NCBI RefSeq assembly: GCF_900187455.1
Contig: NZ_FYDX01000004.1
Location: 310,001-374,000 of the forward strand
Direction: 5' to 3'
Source of the DNA: Pseudomonas sp. Irchel 3E13
GTDB taxonomy: Bacteria; Pseudomonadota; Gammaproteobacteria; Pseudomonadales; Pseudomonadaceae
DNA length: 64,000 bases
Made by a program: the position numbers and the translations under genes. Position 1 is the stretch's first letter, and every line of letters starts with the position of its first letter. The notes beneath the pieces were generated by a model that worked only from the letters and a program-made list of their open reading frames with translations, had not been told where the DNA came from and searched no databases. Shown one piece after another: positions 47,899-57,389 of this stretch.

Positions 47899-49905
47899 AT
47901 GCCCCGCGCCACCGACAGCAACACCAGCCTTTCCCTCACCGCCAGCGCCCTCAGCGACCTCTATCCGGAGTCGCTCAGTGGCGGTGAGATGCTCAACGGC
48001 CTGGGGCTGCAGGTGCTGCGTGGGTACGCCGACAGCACCCTGACCCTGACCGACGCGGTCGCCAGCCACCTCACCGCCACCCTGCACAACGACAGCAAAC
48101 TGCGCCCGCTGGACGGCCTGATCGCCGAGGTCCACCAGTTGCCCGCCGACGCCAGTGCGGAGCGGTACCAGGTGGTGCTGCGGCCGTGGCTGTGGTGGCT
48201 GAACCTGGCGAGCAACAACCGGGTGTTCCAGAACCTGTCCACCTCCGACATCGTCACCAGCCTGTTCGACGCCCATGGTTTCAGCGACTACAAGCTGTCC
48301 CTTACGGGCAGCTACACGCCGCGGGAATACTGCGTGCAATACGGCGAAAGCGACTTCGCCTTCGTCTGCCGCCTGCTCGAAGAAGAAGGGATTTTCTGGT
48401 TCTTCACCCATGAAGACGGCGTTCACACCCTGGTGCTGGCCGACAACAACGAAGCCTTCCCGGCCCTGCCCAACGGCGCGGCGGTGAGCTACCTCGGCCA
48501 GGGCATGGGCGGCCGCGAACTGCATGGCATCCGCTCCGGGCAACTGGTGCTGCAGGCGGTGGCCGGGGTCTATTCGGCCAGCGACTACGCCTTCACCACC
48601 CCGACCACCTCGCTGTACAGCAAGGCCGAGGCCAAGACCGGGCCGCGCACGGCGTATGAGCATCCCGGCGGCTACATCGAGAAATCCCGTGGCGATGCGC
48701 TGACCAAGCAGCGCGTCGACGGCCTGCGCACCCAGGAAAAGCGCTTTGTCGGCGATAGCGATTGCCGCTGGCTGGTGCCCGGTCATTACTTCACCCTCAG
48801 CGGCCATGACGACGCCAGCCTGAACATCGATTGGGTGGTCACCTCGGTGACCCACGACGTCAGCCACGACAGCTACCGCAACCGCTTCGAAGCGATCCCC
48901 AAGGCCACCACCTACCGCCCGCAGCGGGTCACGCCGAAACCGCGCATGCACACCCAGACCGCCACGGTGGTCGGCAAATCCGGCGAGGAAATCTGGACCG
49001 ACGAATATGGCCGGATCAAGATCCAGTTCCCCTGGGACCGCGACGGCAAGAACAACGAAACCAGCTCCTGCTGGGTCCGCGTGGTACTGCCCTGGACCGG
49101 CAAGAGCTTCGGCATGCAGTTCGTACCGCGGGTCGGCCAGGAAGTGATCGTCACCTTCATCGACGGCGACCCCGACCGGCCACTGGTCAGCGGCTGCGTC
49201 TACAACGGCGACAACTCGGTGCCCTGGACCCTGCCCGACAACCAGACCCAGTCGGGGATCAAGACCAACTCCTCCAAGGGCGGCGGCGGCTTCAATGCCC
49301 TGCGCTTCGAAGACAAAAAGGACGCCGAGGAAGTCTTCCTGCAGGCGCAGAAAGACTTCAACACCAACGTCCTCAACGACGCCACCGTGACCATCGGCCA
49401 CGACGAAACCCAGACCGTCCAGAACGCCCGCACCCGCACGGTCAAGGAAGGCGACGAAACCATTACCCTGGAAAAGGGCAAGCGCACCGTCGAGATCCAG
49501 ACCGGCAGTGACAGCCTCGACGTCAAGGACACCCGCACCGTGACCGTCGGCGGCGACCAGACCCACAAGACCGGTGGCAACTTCACCGAGAAGATTACCG
49601 GCGACTACGCCCTGACCATCGACGGCGACCTGACCATCAAGGTGACCGGCAAGATCACCCTGCAGAGCGGCGCCAGCTTCACCGTCAAGAGCGGCGCGGA
49701 CCTTGCCGTGCAGGCCAGCACCTCCATCGCGCAGAAGGCTGGCACCTCGTTCGCCAACCAGGCCGGCACCTCGCTGGAGAACAAGGCCGGCACCACCATG
49801 ACCAACGATGCCGGCATCAGCCTGACCAACAAGGGCGGCGCCGAACAGACCGTGGATGGCGGCGGCATGCTGACCATCAAGGGCGGCCTGGTGAAGGTCA
49901 ATTGA
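47899..49905 (+). CDS. vgrG: VgrG spike protein (TssI)
   Basis: VgrG is the trimeric spike tip delivered into target cells, 668 residues. The gp27-like part (about 1-370) contains YCVQYGESDFAFVCRLLEEE. The gp5-like OB fold has SCWVRVVLPWTGKSFGMQFV and PRVGQEVIVTFIDGDPDRPL. The C-terminal beta-helix ends in short repeats of the form AGTS-x-x-N-x-AGT from about residue 610. No enzymatic extension is fused to it, so effectors would be bound non-covalently or through a PAAR-like tip. It follows clpV by 64 bases. Confidence 0.96.
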   Translation: MPRATDSNTSLSLTASALSDLYPESLSGGEMLNGLGLQVLRGYADSTLTLTDAVASHLTATLHNDSKLRPLDGLIAEVHQLPADASAERYQVVLRPWLWWLNLASNNRVFQNLSTSDIVTSLFDAHGFSDYKLSLTGSYTPREYCVQYGESDFAFVCRLLEEEGIFWFFTHEDGVHTLVLADNNEAFPALPNGAAVSYLGQGMGGRELHGIRSGQLVLQAVAGVYSASDYAFTTPTTSLYSKAEAKTGPRTAYEHPGGYIEKSRGDALTKQRVDGLRTQEKRFVGDSDCRWLVPGHYFTLSGHDDASLNIDWVVTSVTHDVSHDSYRNRFEAIPKATTYRPQRVTPKPRMHTQTATVVGKSGEEIWTDEYGRIKIQFPWDRDGKNNETSSCWVRVVLPWTGKSFGMQFVPRVGQEVIVTFIDGDPDRPLVSGCVYNGDNSVPWTLPDNQTQSGIKTNSSKGGGGFNALRFEDKKDAEEVFLQAQKDFNTNVLNDATVTIGHDETQTVQNARTRTVKEGDETITLEKGKRTVEIQTGSDSLDVKDTRTVTVGGDQTHKTGGNFTEKITGDYALTIDGDLTIKVTGKITLQSGASFTVKSGADLAVQASTSIAQKAGTSFANQAGTSLENKAGTTMTNDAGISLTNKGGAEQTVDGGGMLTIKGGLVKVN

Positions 49906-49916
49906 AGGGCCCGAAC

Positions 49917-50453
49917 GTGACCAAGGGCGACGCCTTCCGCCTGCAGCGCGGCGACGCGCAGTTGACCGGGCGCCTGCACGAACAGGCGCTCAACGGTCCG
50001 TTGCGCATCGAAGAACATGGCCGGCCACAGGCCAACCTCAGTTACGCCGGCGGCCTGTTGCACGGCCTGAGCCAGACGTTTCACCCCAATGGCCGGCTGT
50101 CTGCGCAACTGCCCTACCAGAACGATCGCCTCGAAGGCGTTGCCAGCTTCTACTCCACCGAAGGGCAACTGCTGCGCTCGGCCACCTACCGCAAGGGCCT
50201 GTTGCAGGGTGAAGCGGTCACCTACTTCCCGGATGGCACGGTGGCCGAGCGCGAGCTGTACAACAATGGCGTCCGCGAGGGCCTGCTGCAGCGCTTTCAC
50301 CCCAACGGCAAGCTGGCGTTGAAGGCGCAATACCTCAACGGCCAGTTGCTCGATCCGGGGCAGCGCTATGCCGAAGACGGCCGACCGCTGAATGCGGCGG
50401 GCAAGCCGGTGTCGCGGTTGAAGTGGTGGTGGACGAATGGAGCGGAAGAGTGA
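49917..50453 (+). CDS. MORN-repeat / YwqK-like protein next to VgrG (possible immunity or adaptor protein)
   Basis: The product is 178 residues from GTG 49917, preceded by GAAGGG; an in-frame TTG at 49902 inside the vgrG stop region is a less likely start. It consists of at least four MORN-variant repeats of the pattern HPNGRL-x8-Y-x-x-G-x-x-x-G (FHPNGRLSAQLPYQN, FYSTEGQLLRSATYRKG, YFPDGTVAERELYNNG, FHPNGKLALKAQYLNG). Similar proteins are annotated as YwqK-family antitoxins or as T6SS-associated MORN proteins. There is no signal peptide. Its exact role, immunity, adaptor or tip component, is inference. No cognate toxin is adjacent. Confidence 0.75.
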   Translation: MTKGDAFRLQRGDAQLTGRLHEQALNGPLRIEEHGRPQANLSYAGGLLHGLSQTFHPNGRLSAQLPYQNDRLEGVASFYSTEGQLLRSATYRKGLLQGEAVTYFPDGTVAERELYNNGVREGLLQRFHPNGKLALKAQYLNGQLLDPGQRYAEDGRPLNAAGKPVSRLKWWWTNGAEE

Positions 50454-50485
50454 GGTTTGCGGCGCCGCAACCCCCCAAGACAATC

Positions 50486-50878
50486 TCAGGGAATCAACAT
50501 CTGCACCTGACCCGGCATGCCAATCTTGATCACCCCTGCCCAGTTGCACATCAACATGCTGTTGGCATCCAGCGCCGGCATGCTGCCCAGCAACACCGTC
50601 GGGGCACCGGGCACCCACGGCGCGGCGGTGGCGGGAATGCACGGCATCGGCGTCAACACGCCTAGGGCCGCGGCGGTGGCGGCGGCGACCATCGGATTGG
50701 CAATGCTCATGCACGTGCCGAAGGTGGCAATGTTCACCAGCGGGATATGGTCCATGATCGTCGCCGCCGGCATTCCGCCAGCCATCACCCGATTGACCGG
50801 TAGCACATTCAGCACGCATGGCGCGGCACCGAAGCTGCATTGCAGCGTGGCGCCAGAGCAGACCTGGGGGCACGACAT
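50486..50878 (-). CDS. DUF4280 PAAR-like protein (candidate spike tip)
   Basis: The product is 130 residues from ATG 50878, preceded by GGGAGAAAGG. It matches the DUF4280 pattern: Cys-rich start MSCPQVCSGATLQCSFGAAP, then LPVNRVMAGGMPAATIMDHI and a final MCNWAGVIKIGMPGQVQMLI. DUF4280 proteins are PAAR-like and are thought to cap VgrG. The gene is convergent with the MORN gene (32-base gap) and so needs its own promoter, unlike most tip proteins. No toxin domain is fused to it. The opposite strand also has a long open frame, which I take to be a shadow. Confidence 0.8.
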   Translation of the reverse strand: MSCPQVCSGATLQCSFGAAPCVLNVLPVNRVMAGGMPAATIMDHIPLVNIATFGTCMSIANPMVAAATAAALGVLTPMPCIPATAAPWVPGAPTVLLGSMPALDANSMLMCNWAGVIKIGMPGQVQMLIP

Positions 50879-51084
50879 CCCTTTCTCCCGATAGGTTGAG
50901 TGGGGTCGACTTTAGCTGATTTGTAGGAAATTTCCCTAGCTCTTGATGCGCGATAAACACAGGCCGCGCCGCGCCACCCGCGCACCCATTGGCTGCTGCA
51001 TCACATATTTCTAATTCGAATAAATTTATCTTTATTAAGAATTGGACTGAATATGCATCCCACTCTAAAAATCCCCCGCATCCC

Positions 51085-51136
51085 GAACAGTGTTCACCCG
51101 ACAACTGTTCACCCACCAACACTGAATCAACAGTTG
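51085..51136 (+). promoter_or_regulatory. Candidate SfnR enhancer region upstream of msuE
   Basis: The region contains the perfect palindrome GAACAGTGTTC (51085-51095), two copies of TGTTCACCC (51091 and 51106), and an inverted pair CAACTGTT / AACAGTTG (51102-51109 and 51129-51136). The stretch 51102-51122 is identical to 61667-61647 read on the other strand. It lies 86 bases upstream of the -24 element. Confidence 0.7.
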
Positions 51137-51205
51137 CGGCGCCCCGGCAACACAACAGCCGCCTTGAAAATCGCTCAACACCTTGATTCACAACGAATTC
51201 AAGAA

Positions 51206-51223
51206 ACTGGAACGGCTCTTGCT
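51206..51223 (+). promoter_or_regulatory. Sigma-54 (-24/-12) promoter of the msu operon
   Basis: CTGGAACG-GCTC-TTGCT matches the RpoN consensus YTGGCACG-N4-TTGCW at all but one key base. The GG (51209-51210) and GC (51221-51222) are separated by exactly ten bases. The msuE start follows at 51261. Confidence 0.85.
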
Positions 51224-51260
51224 CCACCCAGGCATCTCACTCCGCCAAGGAACCTGAATC

Positions 51261-51830
51261 ATGAGCACCGCTTTCAACATCGTCGCTGTTTCCGGTGGGG
51301 CCTGGCGCCCTTCCCGCACCCTGGTCCTGACCGAGGCGCTGATCGCCGCGCTGGGCCAGCACCTGGATTTCAACGTGCAGGTCATCGAGCTGGGTGATAT
51401 CGCCCGTCCGGTCGGTGGTGCCCTGTCCCGCGCCGAGTTGCCGGCTGATGTGGAAGCGCAGTTGCTGGCCATCGAACAGGCCGACCTGTTGATCGTCGCC
51501 GCCCCGGTCTATCGCGGTTCGTATCCGGGCCAGTTCAAGCACCTGTTCGACCTGATCGGCCAGGATGCGTTGATCGACACCCCCGTGCTGCTGGCCGCCA
51601 CCGGCGGCAGCGAACGCCATGCGCTGGTCATCGATCATCAACTGCGCCCGCTGTTCAGCTTCTTCCAGGCCCTGACCCTGCCCATCGGCGTGTACGCCGC
51701 CCAGGCCGATTTCACCGACTACCAGATCACCAGCCCGGCGCTGCAGGCGCGTATCGCCCTGGCCGCTGAGCGTGCCGCCGCGACACTGGCCGGCGTGGTC
51801 ACCGACAGCGCCCTGCGCAAGATCGCCTGA
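51261..51830 (+). CDS. msuE: NAD(P)H-dependent FMN reductase MsuE
   Basis: MsuE supplies reduced FMN to the flavin-dependent monooxygenases encoded downstream. The product has 189 residues with AAGGAA before the ATG. The flavodoxin-like fold shows AVSGGAWRPSRTLVLTEALI at the FMN-phosphate loop and AAPVYRGSYPGQFKHLFDL. A second segment TGGSERHALVIDHQLRPLFS is typical of MsuE/SsuE. It is the first gene of the sigma-54-dependent operon. Confidence 0.93.
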   Translation: MSTAFNIVAVSGGAWRPSRTLVLTEALIAALGQHLDFNVQVIELGDIARPVGGALSRAELPADVEAQLLAIEQADLLIVAAPVYRGSYPGQFKHLFDLIGQDALIDTPVLLAATGGSERHALVIDHQLRPLFSFFQALTLPIGVYAAQADFTDYQITSPALQARIALAAERAAATLAGVVTDSALRKIA

Positions 51831-51835
51831 GGCAG

Positions 51836-53032
51836 ATGTCGACCATGAACCTGCCTTCGCGCAACACCCTGCAAACCCCTGTGCAAATCGCCCGCGAGCT
51901 GGCCGCGCAATTCGCCGAAACCGCCGTCGAGCGCGATGCCCGTGGCGGCACGCCCAAGGCCGAACGTGACGCGCTGCGCGCCAGCGGCCTGTTGGGCCTG
52001 GTGATCCCGACCCAATATGGCGGCCTCGGCGCCACCTGGAGCGAAACCTTCGACGTGGTGCGCCAGTTCGCCCGGGTCGACAGCTCCATCGCCCATGTCT
52101 TCGGCTTCCAGCACCTGATGCTCGCCACCGTGCGCCTGTTCTCCCGTCCCGAGCAGTGGGAGCCGTGGTTCGAACTGACCGCGCGCAAGGACTGGTTCTG
52201 GGGCAACGCGCTCAATCCGCTGGACACCCGCACCGTGGTCAAGCGCTTCGACGGCTGGTGCGAGTTCTCCGGCAAGAAGAGCTTCTGCTCCGGCGCCAGC
52301 GACTCGGAAATGCTGATCGCCTCGGCGGTTGATGAAAGCGCCGGCGGCAAGCTGCTGATCGCCGCCATCCCCAGCGGCCGCACCGGCATCACCCTGCACG
52401 GCGACTGGGACAATATCGGCCAGCGCCAGACCGACAGCGGCAGCGCCACCTTCGAGCGCGTACGTGTCGAACACAGCGAACTGCTGCTCGACCCGGGCCC
52501 GCTGAGCACGCCGTTCGCCTGCCTGCGGCCGCTGATTGCGCAACTGCATTTCGCCAACATGTTCCTCGGCATCACCGAAGGCGCCTTCGAAGAAGCCCGC
52601 CAGTACACCCTCAACGAAAGCCGTCCGTGGTTCCGCTCCACGGCCCGGCACAGCGGCGAAGACCCGCATGTATTGCGCCATTACGGCGAGTTCTGGGTCG
52701 GCCTGGAAAGCGTGCGCCTGCTGATCGAACGCGCCGCCGACCTGCTCGACCGCGCCTGGGCCAAGGAACACGCCCTCGGCGCCGAGGAGCGCGCGCAACT
52801 GGCGCTGGCCATCGGCACCGCCAAGGTCGCCGCCACCCGCCATGGCCTGGATATCTGCAACCGCCTGTTCGAAGTCACCGGCGCCCGCGCCACCCATGCC
52901 TCGCTACGTTTCGACCGGCACTGGCGCAACCTGCGCACCCAGACCCTGCACGACCCGCTGGATTACCGCATCCACGAACTGGGCGAGTGGGCGCTGAACG
53001 GTACGCGCCCTACCCCGACCTTCTACTCATAA
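51836..53032 (+). CDS. msuC: FMNH2-dependent monooxygenase of the acyl-CoA dehydrogenase/DszC fold (MsuC/SfnC)
   Basis: This enzyme belongs to the DszC-like branch of the acyl-CoA dehydrogenase superfamily. In msu/sfn clusters such an enzyme oxidises alkane-sulfinates (for example methanesulfinate to methanesulfonate), using reduced flavin from MsuE. The product has 398 residues. The flavin-side segments GLVIPTQYGGLGATWSETFD and WFWGNALNPLD and the C-terminal FDRHWRNLRTQTLHDPLDYR are clear. The last of these is shared with SfnB at 60282-61505. ATG 51836 is used, with another in-frame ATG at 51845. It is five bases after msuE. Confidence 0.85.
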   Translation: MSTMNLPSRNTLQTPVQIARELAAQFAETAVERDARGGTPKAERDALRASGLLGLVIPTQYGGLGATWSETFDVVRQFARVDSSIAHVFGFQHLMLATVRLFSRPEQWEPWFELTARKDWFWGNALNPLDTRTVVKRFDGWCEFSGKKSFCSGASDSEMLIASAVDESAGGKLLIAAIPSGRTGITLHGDWDNIGQRQTDSGSATFERVRVEHSELLLDPGPLSTPFACLRPLIAQLHFANMFLGITEGAFEEARQYTLNESRPWFRSTARHSGEDPHVLRHYGEFWVGLESVRLLIERAADLLDRAWAKEHALGAEERAQLALAIGTAKVAATRHGLDICNRLFEVTGARATHASLRFDRHWRNLRTQTLHDPLDYRIHELGEWALNGTRPTPTFYS

Positions 53033-53041
53033 GGCCCGTCC

Positions 53042-54142
<1,101 letters not shown>

Positions 54143-54202
54143 ATTCCTAGAAACACCGCTGCCACGCGTGCCCCTATCAACGATGGCAATGAGGACAATT
54201 TG

Positions 54203-55339
54203 ATGAGTCTCGATATTTTCTGGTTCCTGCCGACTTCCGGCGACACCCGCTACCTCGGTCACTCGGCCAGTGGCCGGCCGGCGACCAACGCCTACATGCG
54301 GCAGATCGCCGTGGCCGCCGACCAGCTCGGCTACGACGGCCTGCTGATTCCCACCGGCGCCAGTTGCCTGGACCCGTGGGTCACCGCCGCCAGCCTGGTG
54401 CCGGTGACCCAGCGGATCAAACTGCTGGTGGCCCTGCGCACTTCGCTGGGCAACCCCACCGCCTCGGCGCGCCAGGCCGCGAGCCTGGACCAGGCCAGCA
54501 ACGGCCGCCTGCTGCTCAACGTGGTGCCCGGCGGTGACGCCACCGAGCTGGCCGCCGACGGCGTGTTCCTCAAGCACGACGAGCGCTACGAAGCCTCGGA
54601 CGAATTCCTGACCATCTGGCGCCGTTTGCTGGAAGGCGAGAACGTCGATTTCGAAGGCAAGCACCTCAAGGTGGAAGGCGCACAGAACTTCTTCCCGCCC
54701 GTGCAGAAACCCTACCCGCCGCTGTATTTCGGCGGTTCCTCGCCGGCGGCGCATGAACTGGCGGCCAAGCATGTCGATGCCTACCTGACCTGGGGCGAGC
54801 CGCCGGCAGCGGTGGCCGAGAAGATCGCCGATGTCCGCGCCCGCGCCGCCAAACATGGCCGCACCGTGCGCTTCGGTGTGCGCCTGCACGTCATCGTGCG
54901 GGAAACCAACGAAGCCGCCTGGGCCGCCGCCGACGAACTGATCAGCCACCTGGACGAAGACACCATCGCCGCGGCACAGGCCAACTACGCCAAGATGGAC
55001 TCCGAAGGCCAGCGGCGCATGGCCGCGCTGCACGGCGGCGACCGCAACAAACTGGAAGTGGCGCCGAACCTCTGGGCTGGAGTCGGCCTGGTCCGTGGCG
55101 GTGCCGGCACCGCGCTGGTCGGCGACCCGGAAACCGTCGCCGCACGCCTGCTCGAATACGCCGACCTGGGCGTGGACAGCTTCGTGCTCTCCGGCTACCC
55201 GCACCTGGAAGAAGCCTACCGCTTCGCCGAGCTGGTGTTCCCGCTGCTGCCGGGCAAGGGCAAGGTCACCGTGGACGGCGCCTTCACCGGCGGCGCGTTC
55301 GATGTCCGCGCCGGCAAAGGCAAGGAGCAGGCGGCATGA
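54203..55339 (+). CDS. msuD: FMNH2-dependent alkanesulfonate monooxygenase (MsuD/SsuD)
   Basis: MsuD desulfonates alkanesulfonates such as methanesulfonate, releasing sulfite and the aldehyde. The product has 378 residues from ATG 54203. The luciferase-like TIM barrel has [20 protein letters not shown] at the N-terminus, [20 protein letters not shown] and [20 protein letters not shown]. The Arg of [15 protein letters not shown] is where SsuD has its catalytic arginine region. The organisation with msuE and msuC points to short-chain sulfonates. Its stop overlaps the next gene by four bases. Confidence 0.92.
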   Translation: MSLDIFWFLPTSGDTRYLGHSASGRPATNAYMRQIAVAADQLGYDGLLIPTGASCLDPWVTAASLVPVTQRIKLLVALRTSLGNPTASARQAASLDQASNGRLLLNVVPGGDATELAADGVFLKHDERYEASDEFLTIWRRLLEGENVDFEGKHLKVEGAQNFFPPVQKPYPPLYFGGSSPAAHELAAKHVDAYLTWGEPPAAVAEKIADVRARAAKHGRTVRFGVRLHVIVRETNEAAWAAADELISHLDEDTIAAAQANYAKMDSEGQRRMAALHGGDRNKLEVAPNLWAGVGLVRGGAGTALVGDPETVAARLLEYADLGVDSFVLSGYPHLEEAYRFAELVFPLLPGKGKVTVDGAFTGGAFDVRAGKGKEQAA

Positions 55340-56184
55340 AGATCATCGACCTGCGCTGCCGACCGGCGTTTCTCCACCCGTTCTTCGGCGGCGTACCCGG
55401 CTCGCCGGAACACGACACCGCACGCTGGCTGAACCGCCGCGTCGGCACCCGTGGCGCGGACAACCACTTCGAACGCTCACTGACCCACGAAGGCTTCCTC
55501 GGCGAGGTGCGCGAGGCCGGGCTGTACAAGGCTGCGGTGGTGGGTCGGCACACGCCGTCCCAGCACCTGTCCAACGACCTGATCCACAGCGTGGTGAACG
55601 GCCACGCCGAACTGATCGGTGTGGGCGCGGTAGAGCCGGTGCTGCAAGGTATCGAAGGCGCGATCGCCGAGATCGACCGCGCCATCGACGTCCTCGGCCT
55701 GCTGGCCATCGACCTCGAGCCGGGCTTCGCTGAACCGGCGCGGCAGGCCGATGACCCGTTGTACTGGCCGATCTACGAACACCTGCAAACGCGCGGCGTG
55801 CCGCTGTTCATCATGAGCGGCCCGACCACCCCGGACCCGGCCTACAACGACCCGGGCCGCCTGGCCGCGGTGGCCCGGGCGTTTCCTGAACTGAAGATCG
55901 TCGCCAGCCATGGCTACTGGCCGAACGTACAACAGGCGATTGGCGTGGCGTTCCGCTACGAGAACATCCACCTGCTGCCGGACATGTACCTGTTCCAGGC
56001 GGGTAGCGAAGCGTATGTGCAAGCGGCCAATGGCTTTCTGGCGGACCAGTTACTGTTCGGCTCCTCGTACACCTTCCGCCCGATCGGGCAGAGCATCGAG
56101 GATGCGCAGCGGCTCGGGTTCAAGGATGACGTGGTGGAGAAGTTCTTCTACCGCAATGCGGCCAGGGTTTTGAATCTGGTGTGA
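55336..56184 (+). CDS. Amidohydrolase-related TIM-barrel protein with most metal ligands replaced
   Basis: The product has 282 residues and its ATG overlaps the msuD stop (ATGA). The fold looks like the ACMSD/amidohydrolase-2 family: [15 protein letters not shown] at strand 1, [18 protein letters not shown] at strand 6 and [19 protein letters not shown] at strand 8. In active family members strand 1 carries H-x-H, strand 5 a His and strand 8 an Asp. Here these positions read R-C-R, S (FIMSGP) and S (GSSYTF). Only the strand-6 His is kept. It may be non-metallic, use another chemistry, or be structural. Its place at the end of the msu operon suggests a role in organosulfur use. Confidence 0.8.
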   Translation: MKIIDLRCRPAFLHPFFGGVPGSPEHDTARWLNRRVGTRGADNHFERSLTHEGFLGEVREAGLYKAAVVGRHTPSQHLSNDLIHSVVNGHAELIGVGAVEPVLQGIEGAIAEIDRAIDVLGLLAIDLEPGFAEPARQADDPLYWPIYEHLQTRGVPLFIMSGPTTPDPAYNDPGRLAAVARAFPELKIVASHGYWPNVQQAIGVAFRYENIHLLPDMYLFQAGSEAYVQAANGFLADQLLFGSSYTFRPIGQSIEDAQRLGFKDDVVEKFFYRNAARVLNLV

Positions 56185-56191
56185 CAGGCCT

Positions 56192-56256
56192 TCGCGAGCA
56201 AGCTCGCTCCTACAGGAATTTGTGCCACCTGCCTGTAGGAGCGAGCTTGCTCGCGA
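56192..56256. repeat. REPIN, CGAGCTTGCTCG type, copy 2
   Basis: Inverted 23-base arms at 56192-56214 and 56234-56256 are identical to those of copy 1 and are separated by 19 bases. It fills the gap between the convergent ends of the two organosulfur operons and may act as a bidirectional transcription boundary. Confidence 0.9.
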
Positions 56257-56265
56257 TGCGCCCGG

Positions 56266-57267
56266 TCAGATTCGTTCTACCCGGTCCGCCAACGCGCTGA
56301 GTTTTTCCAGGTCCACATTGCCAACCGCCACCCGCAACCGCCCCAGCGCCCGCCCCTGAATCCGCTCCACCCCGCCCTGCACCAGGCGCAATCCCGGCAA
56401 CGCCGCCGACAACGCCGCAAGATCCGGCTCCAGCCCACGCGCTCCGGTGTAATGCAGATCCAGCAACACCTCACCCTCGGCGCCCCGTGCGCTGTCGTCG
56501 CGATGCTCGGAGCCGGCCAGCAGAATCCGGCTGACTTCATGTTTCGGATCACCGAACACCCGCCACACCTCCCCCTGCTCGACCACTTGTCCGCGCTCCA
56601 GCACCGCCACGCGGTGGCAGAGGTCGCGGATGACTTCCATCTCATGGGTGATGAGCACGATGGTCAGGCCCAGGCGGCGGTTGATGTCGCGCAACAGTTG
56701 CAGGATCGCCTGGGTGCTTTCCGGGTCGAGCGCCGAGGTGGCTTCGTCGCACAGCAGAATCTGCGGTTCCAGCACCAACGCGCGGGCGATGCCGACTCGC
56801 TGTTTCTGTCCGCCAGACAATTGCGCCGGGTAGGCGTCGCGGCGCTCGACCAGGCCCACCAGTTGCAGCAGTTCATCGACCCGGCGTAACCGCTCCGGCG
56901 GCGGCACGCCGGCCATGCGCAGCGGCAGTTCGATGTTCTCGGCGACGGTGCGGGTGGCCATGAGGTTGAAGTGCTGGAAGATCATCGCCACCTGCCGGCG
57001 CAGTGGACGCAGTTGCGTGGTGGTCAGGGCGGCAATGTCCTGGCCGTTGATCAGCACCTGGCCTTCGCTGGGGGTTTCGAGGCGGTTGATCAGGCGCAGC
57101 AGCGAGGATTTGCCGGCGCCGCTGCGGCCGATGATGCCGAAGATTTCACCGCGCTGGACGCTGAGGTCGATGTCCTGGAGCGCGGTGAGGTCGCCGTAGC
57201 GTTTGCCAATCCCGCGTAGTTGCAGAGGAATGACGGAGGCGAGGATTTCCTGGGAGAAGCGGGTCAC
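56266..57267 (-). CDS. metN: MetN-type ABC transporter ATP-binding protein
   Basis: This is the ATPase of a methionine-type (MUT) ABC importer, 333 residues from GTG 57267. The Walker A is GRSGAGKSS (47-55), the signature is [17 protein letters not shown], and Walker B is [17 protein letters not shown]-terminal extension of about 90 residues corresponds to the NIL/ACT-like regulatory domain of MetN. It is the last gene of the sfnB-LLM-metI-metQ-metN run, separated from metQ by a 122-base gap holding a REPIN. The operon context suggests an organosulfur ligand related to methionine rather than methionine itself; that is inference. Confidence 0.92.
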   Translation of the reverse strand: MTRFSQEILASVIPLQLRGIGKRYGDLTALQDIDLSVQRGEIFGIIGRSGAGKSSLLRLINRLETPSEGQVLINGQDIAALTTTQLRPLRRQVAMIFQHFNLMATRTVAENIELPLRMAGVPPPERLRRVDELLQLVGLVERRDAYPAQLSGGQKQRVGIARALVLEPQILLCDEATSALDPESTQAILQLLRDINRRLGLTIVLITHEMEVIRDLCHRVAVLERGQVVEQGEVWRVFGDPKHEVSRILLAGSEHRDDSARGAEGEVLLDLHYTGARGLEPDLAALSAALPGLRLVQGGVERIQGRALGRLRVAVGNVDLEKLSALADRVERI

Positions 57268-57315
57268 GGTCTGAACACCTGATTAGTTGAGCACCATGGG
57301 GGGGCTGATGGCCTT

Positions 57316-57375
57316 TCGCGAGCAAGCTCGCTCCTACAGTAATGTGGAATTCTGTAGGAGCGAGCTTGCTCGCGA
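57316..57375. repeat. REPIN, CGAGCTTGCTCG type, copy 3 (inside the operon)
   Basis: Inverted 23-base arms at 57316-57338 and 57353-57375 match copies 1 and 2 exactly. It lies between metQ and metN, which are otherwise one transcription unit, so it could lower metN expression or stabilise the metQ message. Confidence 0.9.
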
Positions 57376-57389
57376 TGTGCCCCGAAAGA

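Larger units (their letters stand above)
50879..51260. other. Divergent intergenic region: DUF4280 promoter space, AT-rich block and msu control region
   Basis: These 382 bases hold no gene. 50990-51060 is strikingly AT-rich and may carry the leftward promoter or an activator/IHF contact region. 51085-51136 contains inverted repeats and the 21-base element shared with the sfnB promoter. 51206-51223 is a sigma-54 promoter reading right into msuE. Confidence 0.6.

Noticed and set aside
50517..50894. A 125-codon open frame on the plus strand opposite the DUF4280 gene
   Set aside because: It is the complement of a low-complexity coding sequence. The minus-strand product matches DUF4280 and has a ribosome-binding site; the plus-strand frame matches nothing.
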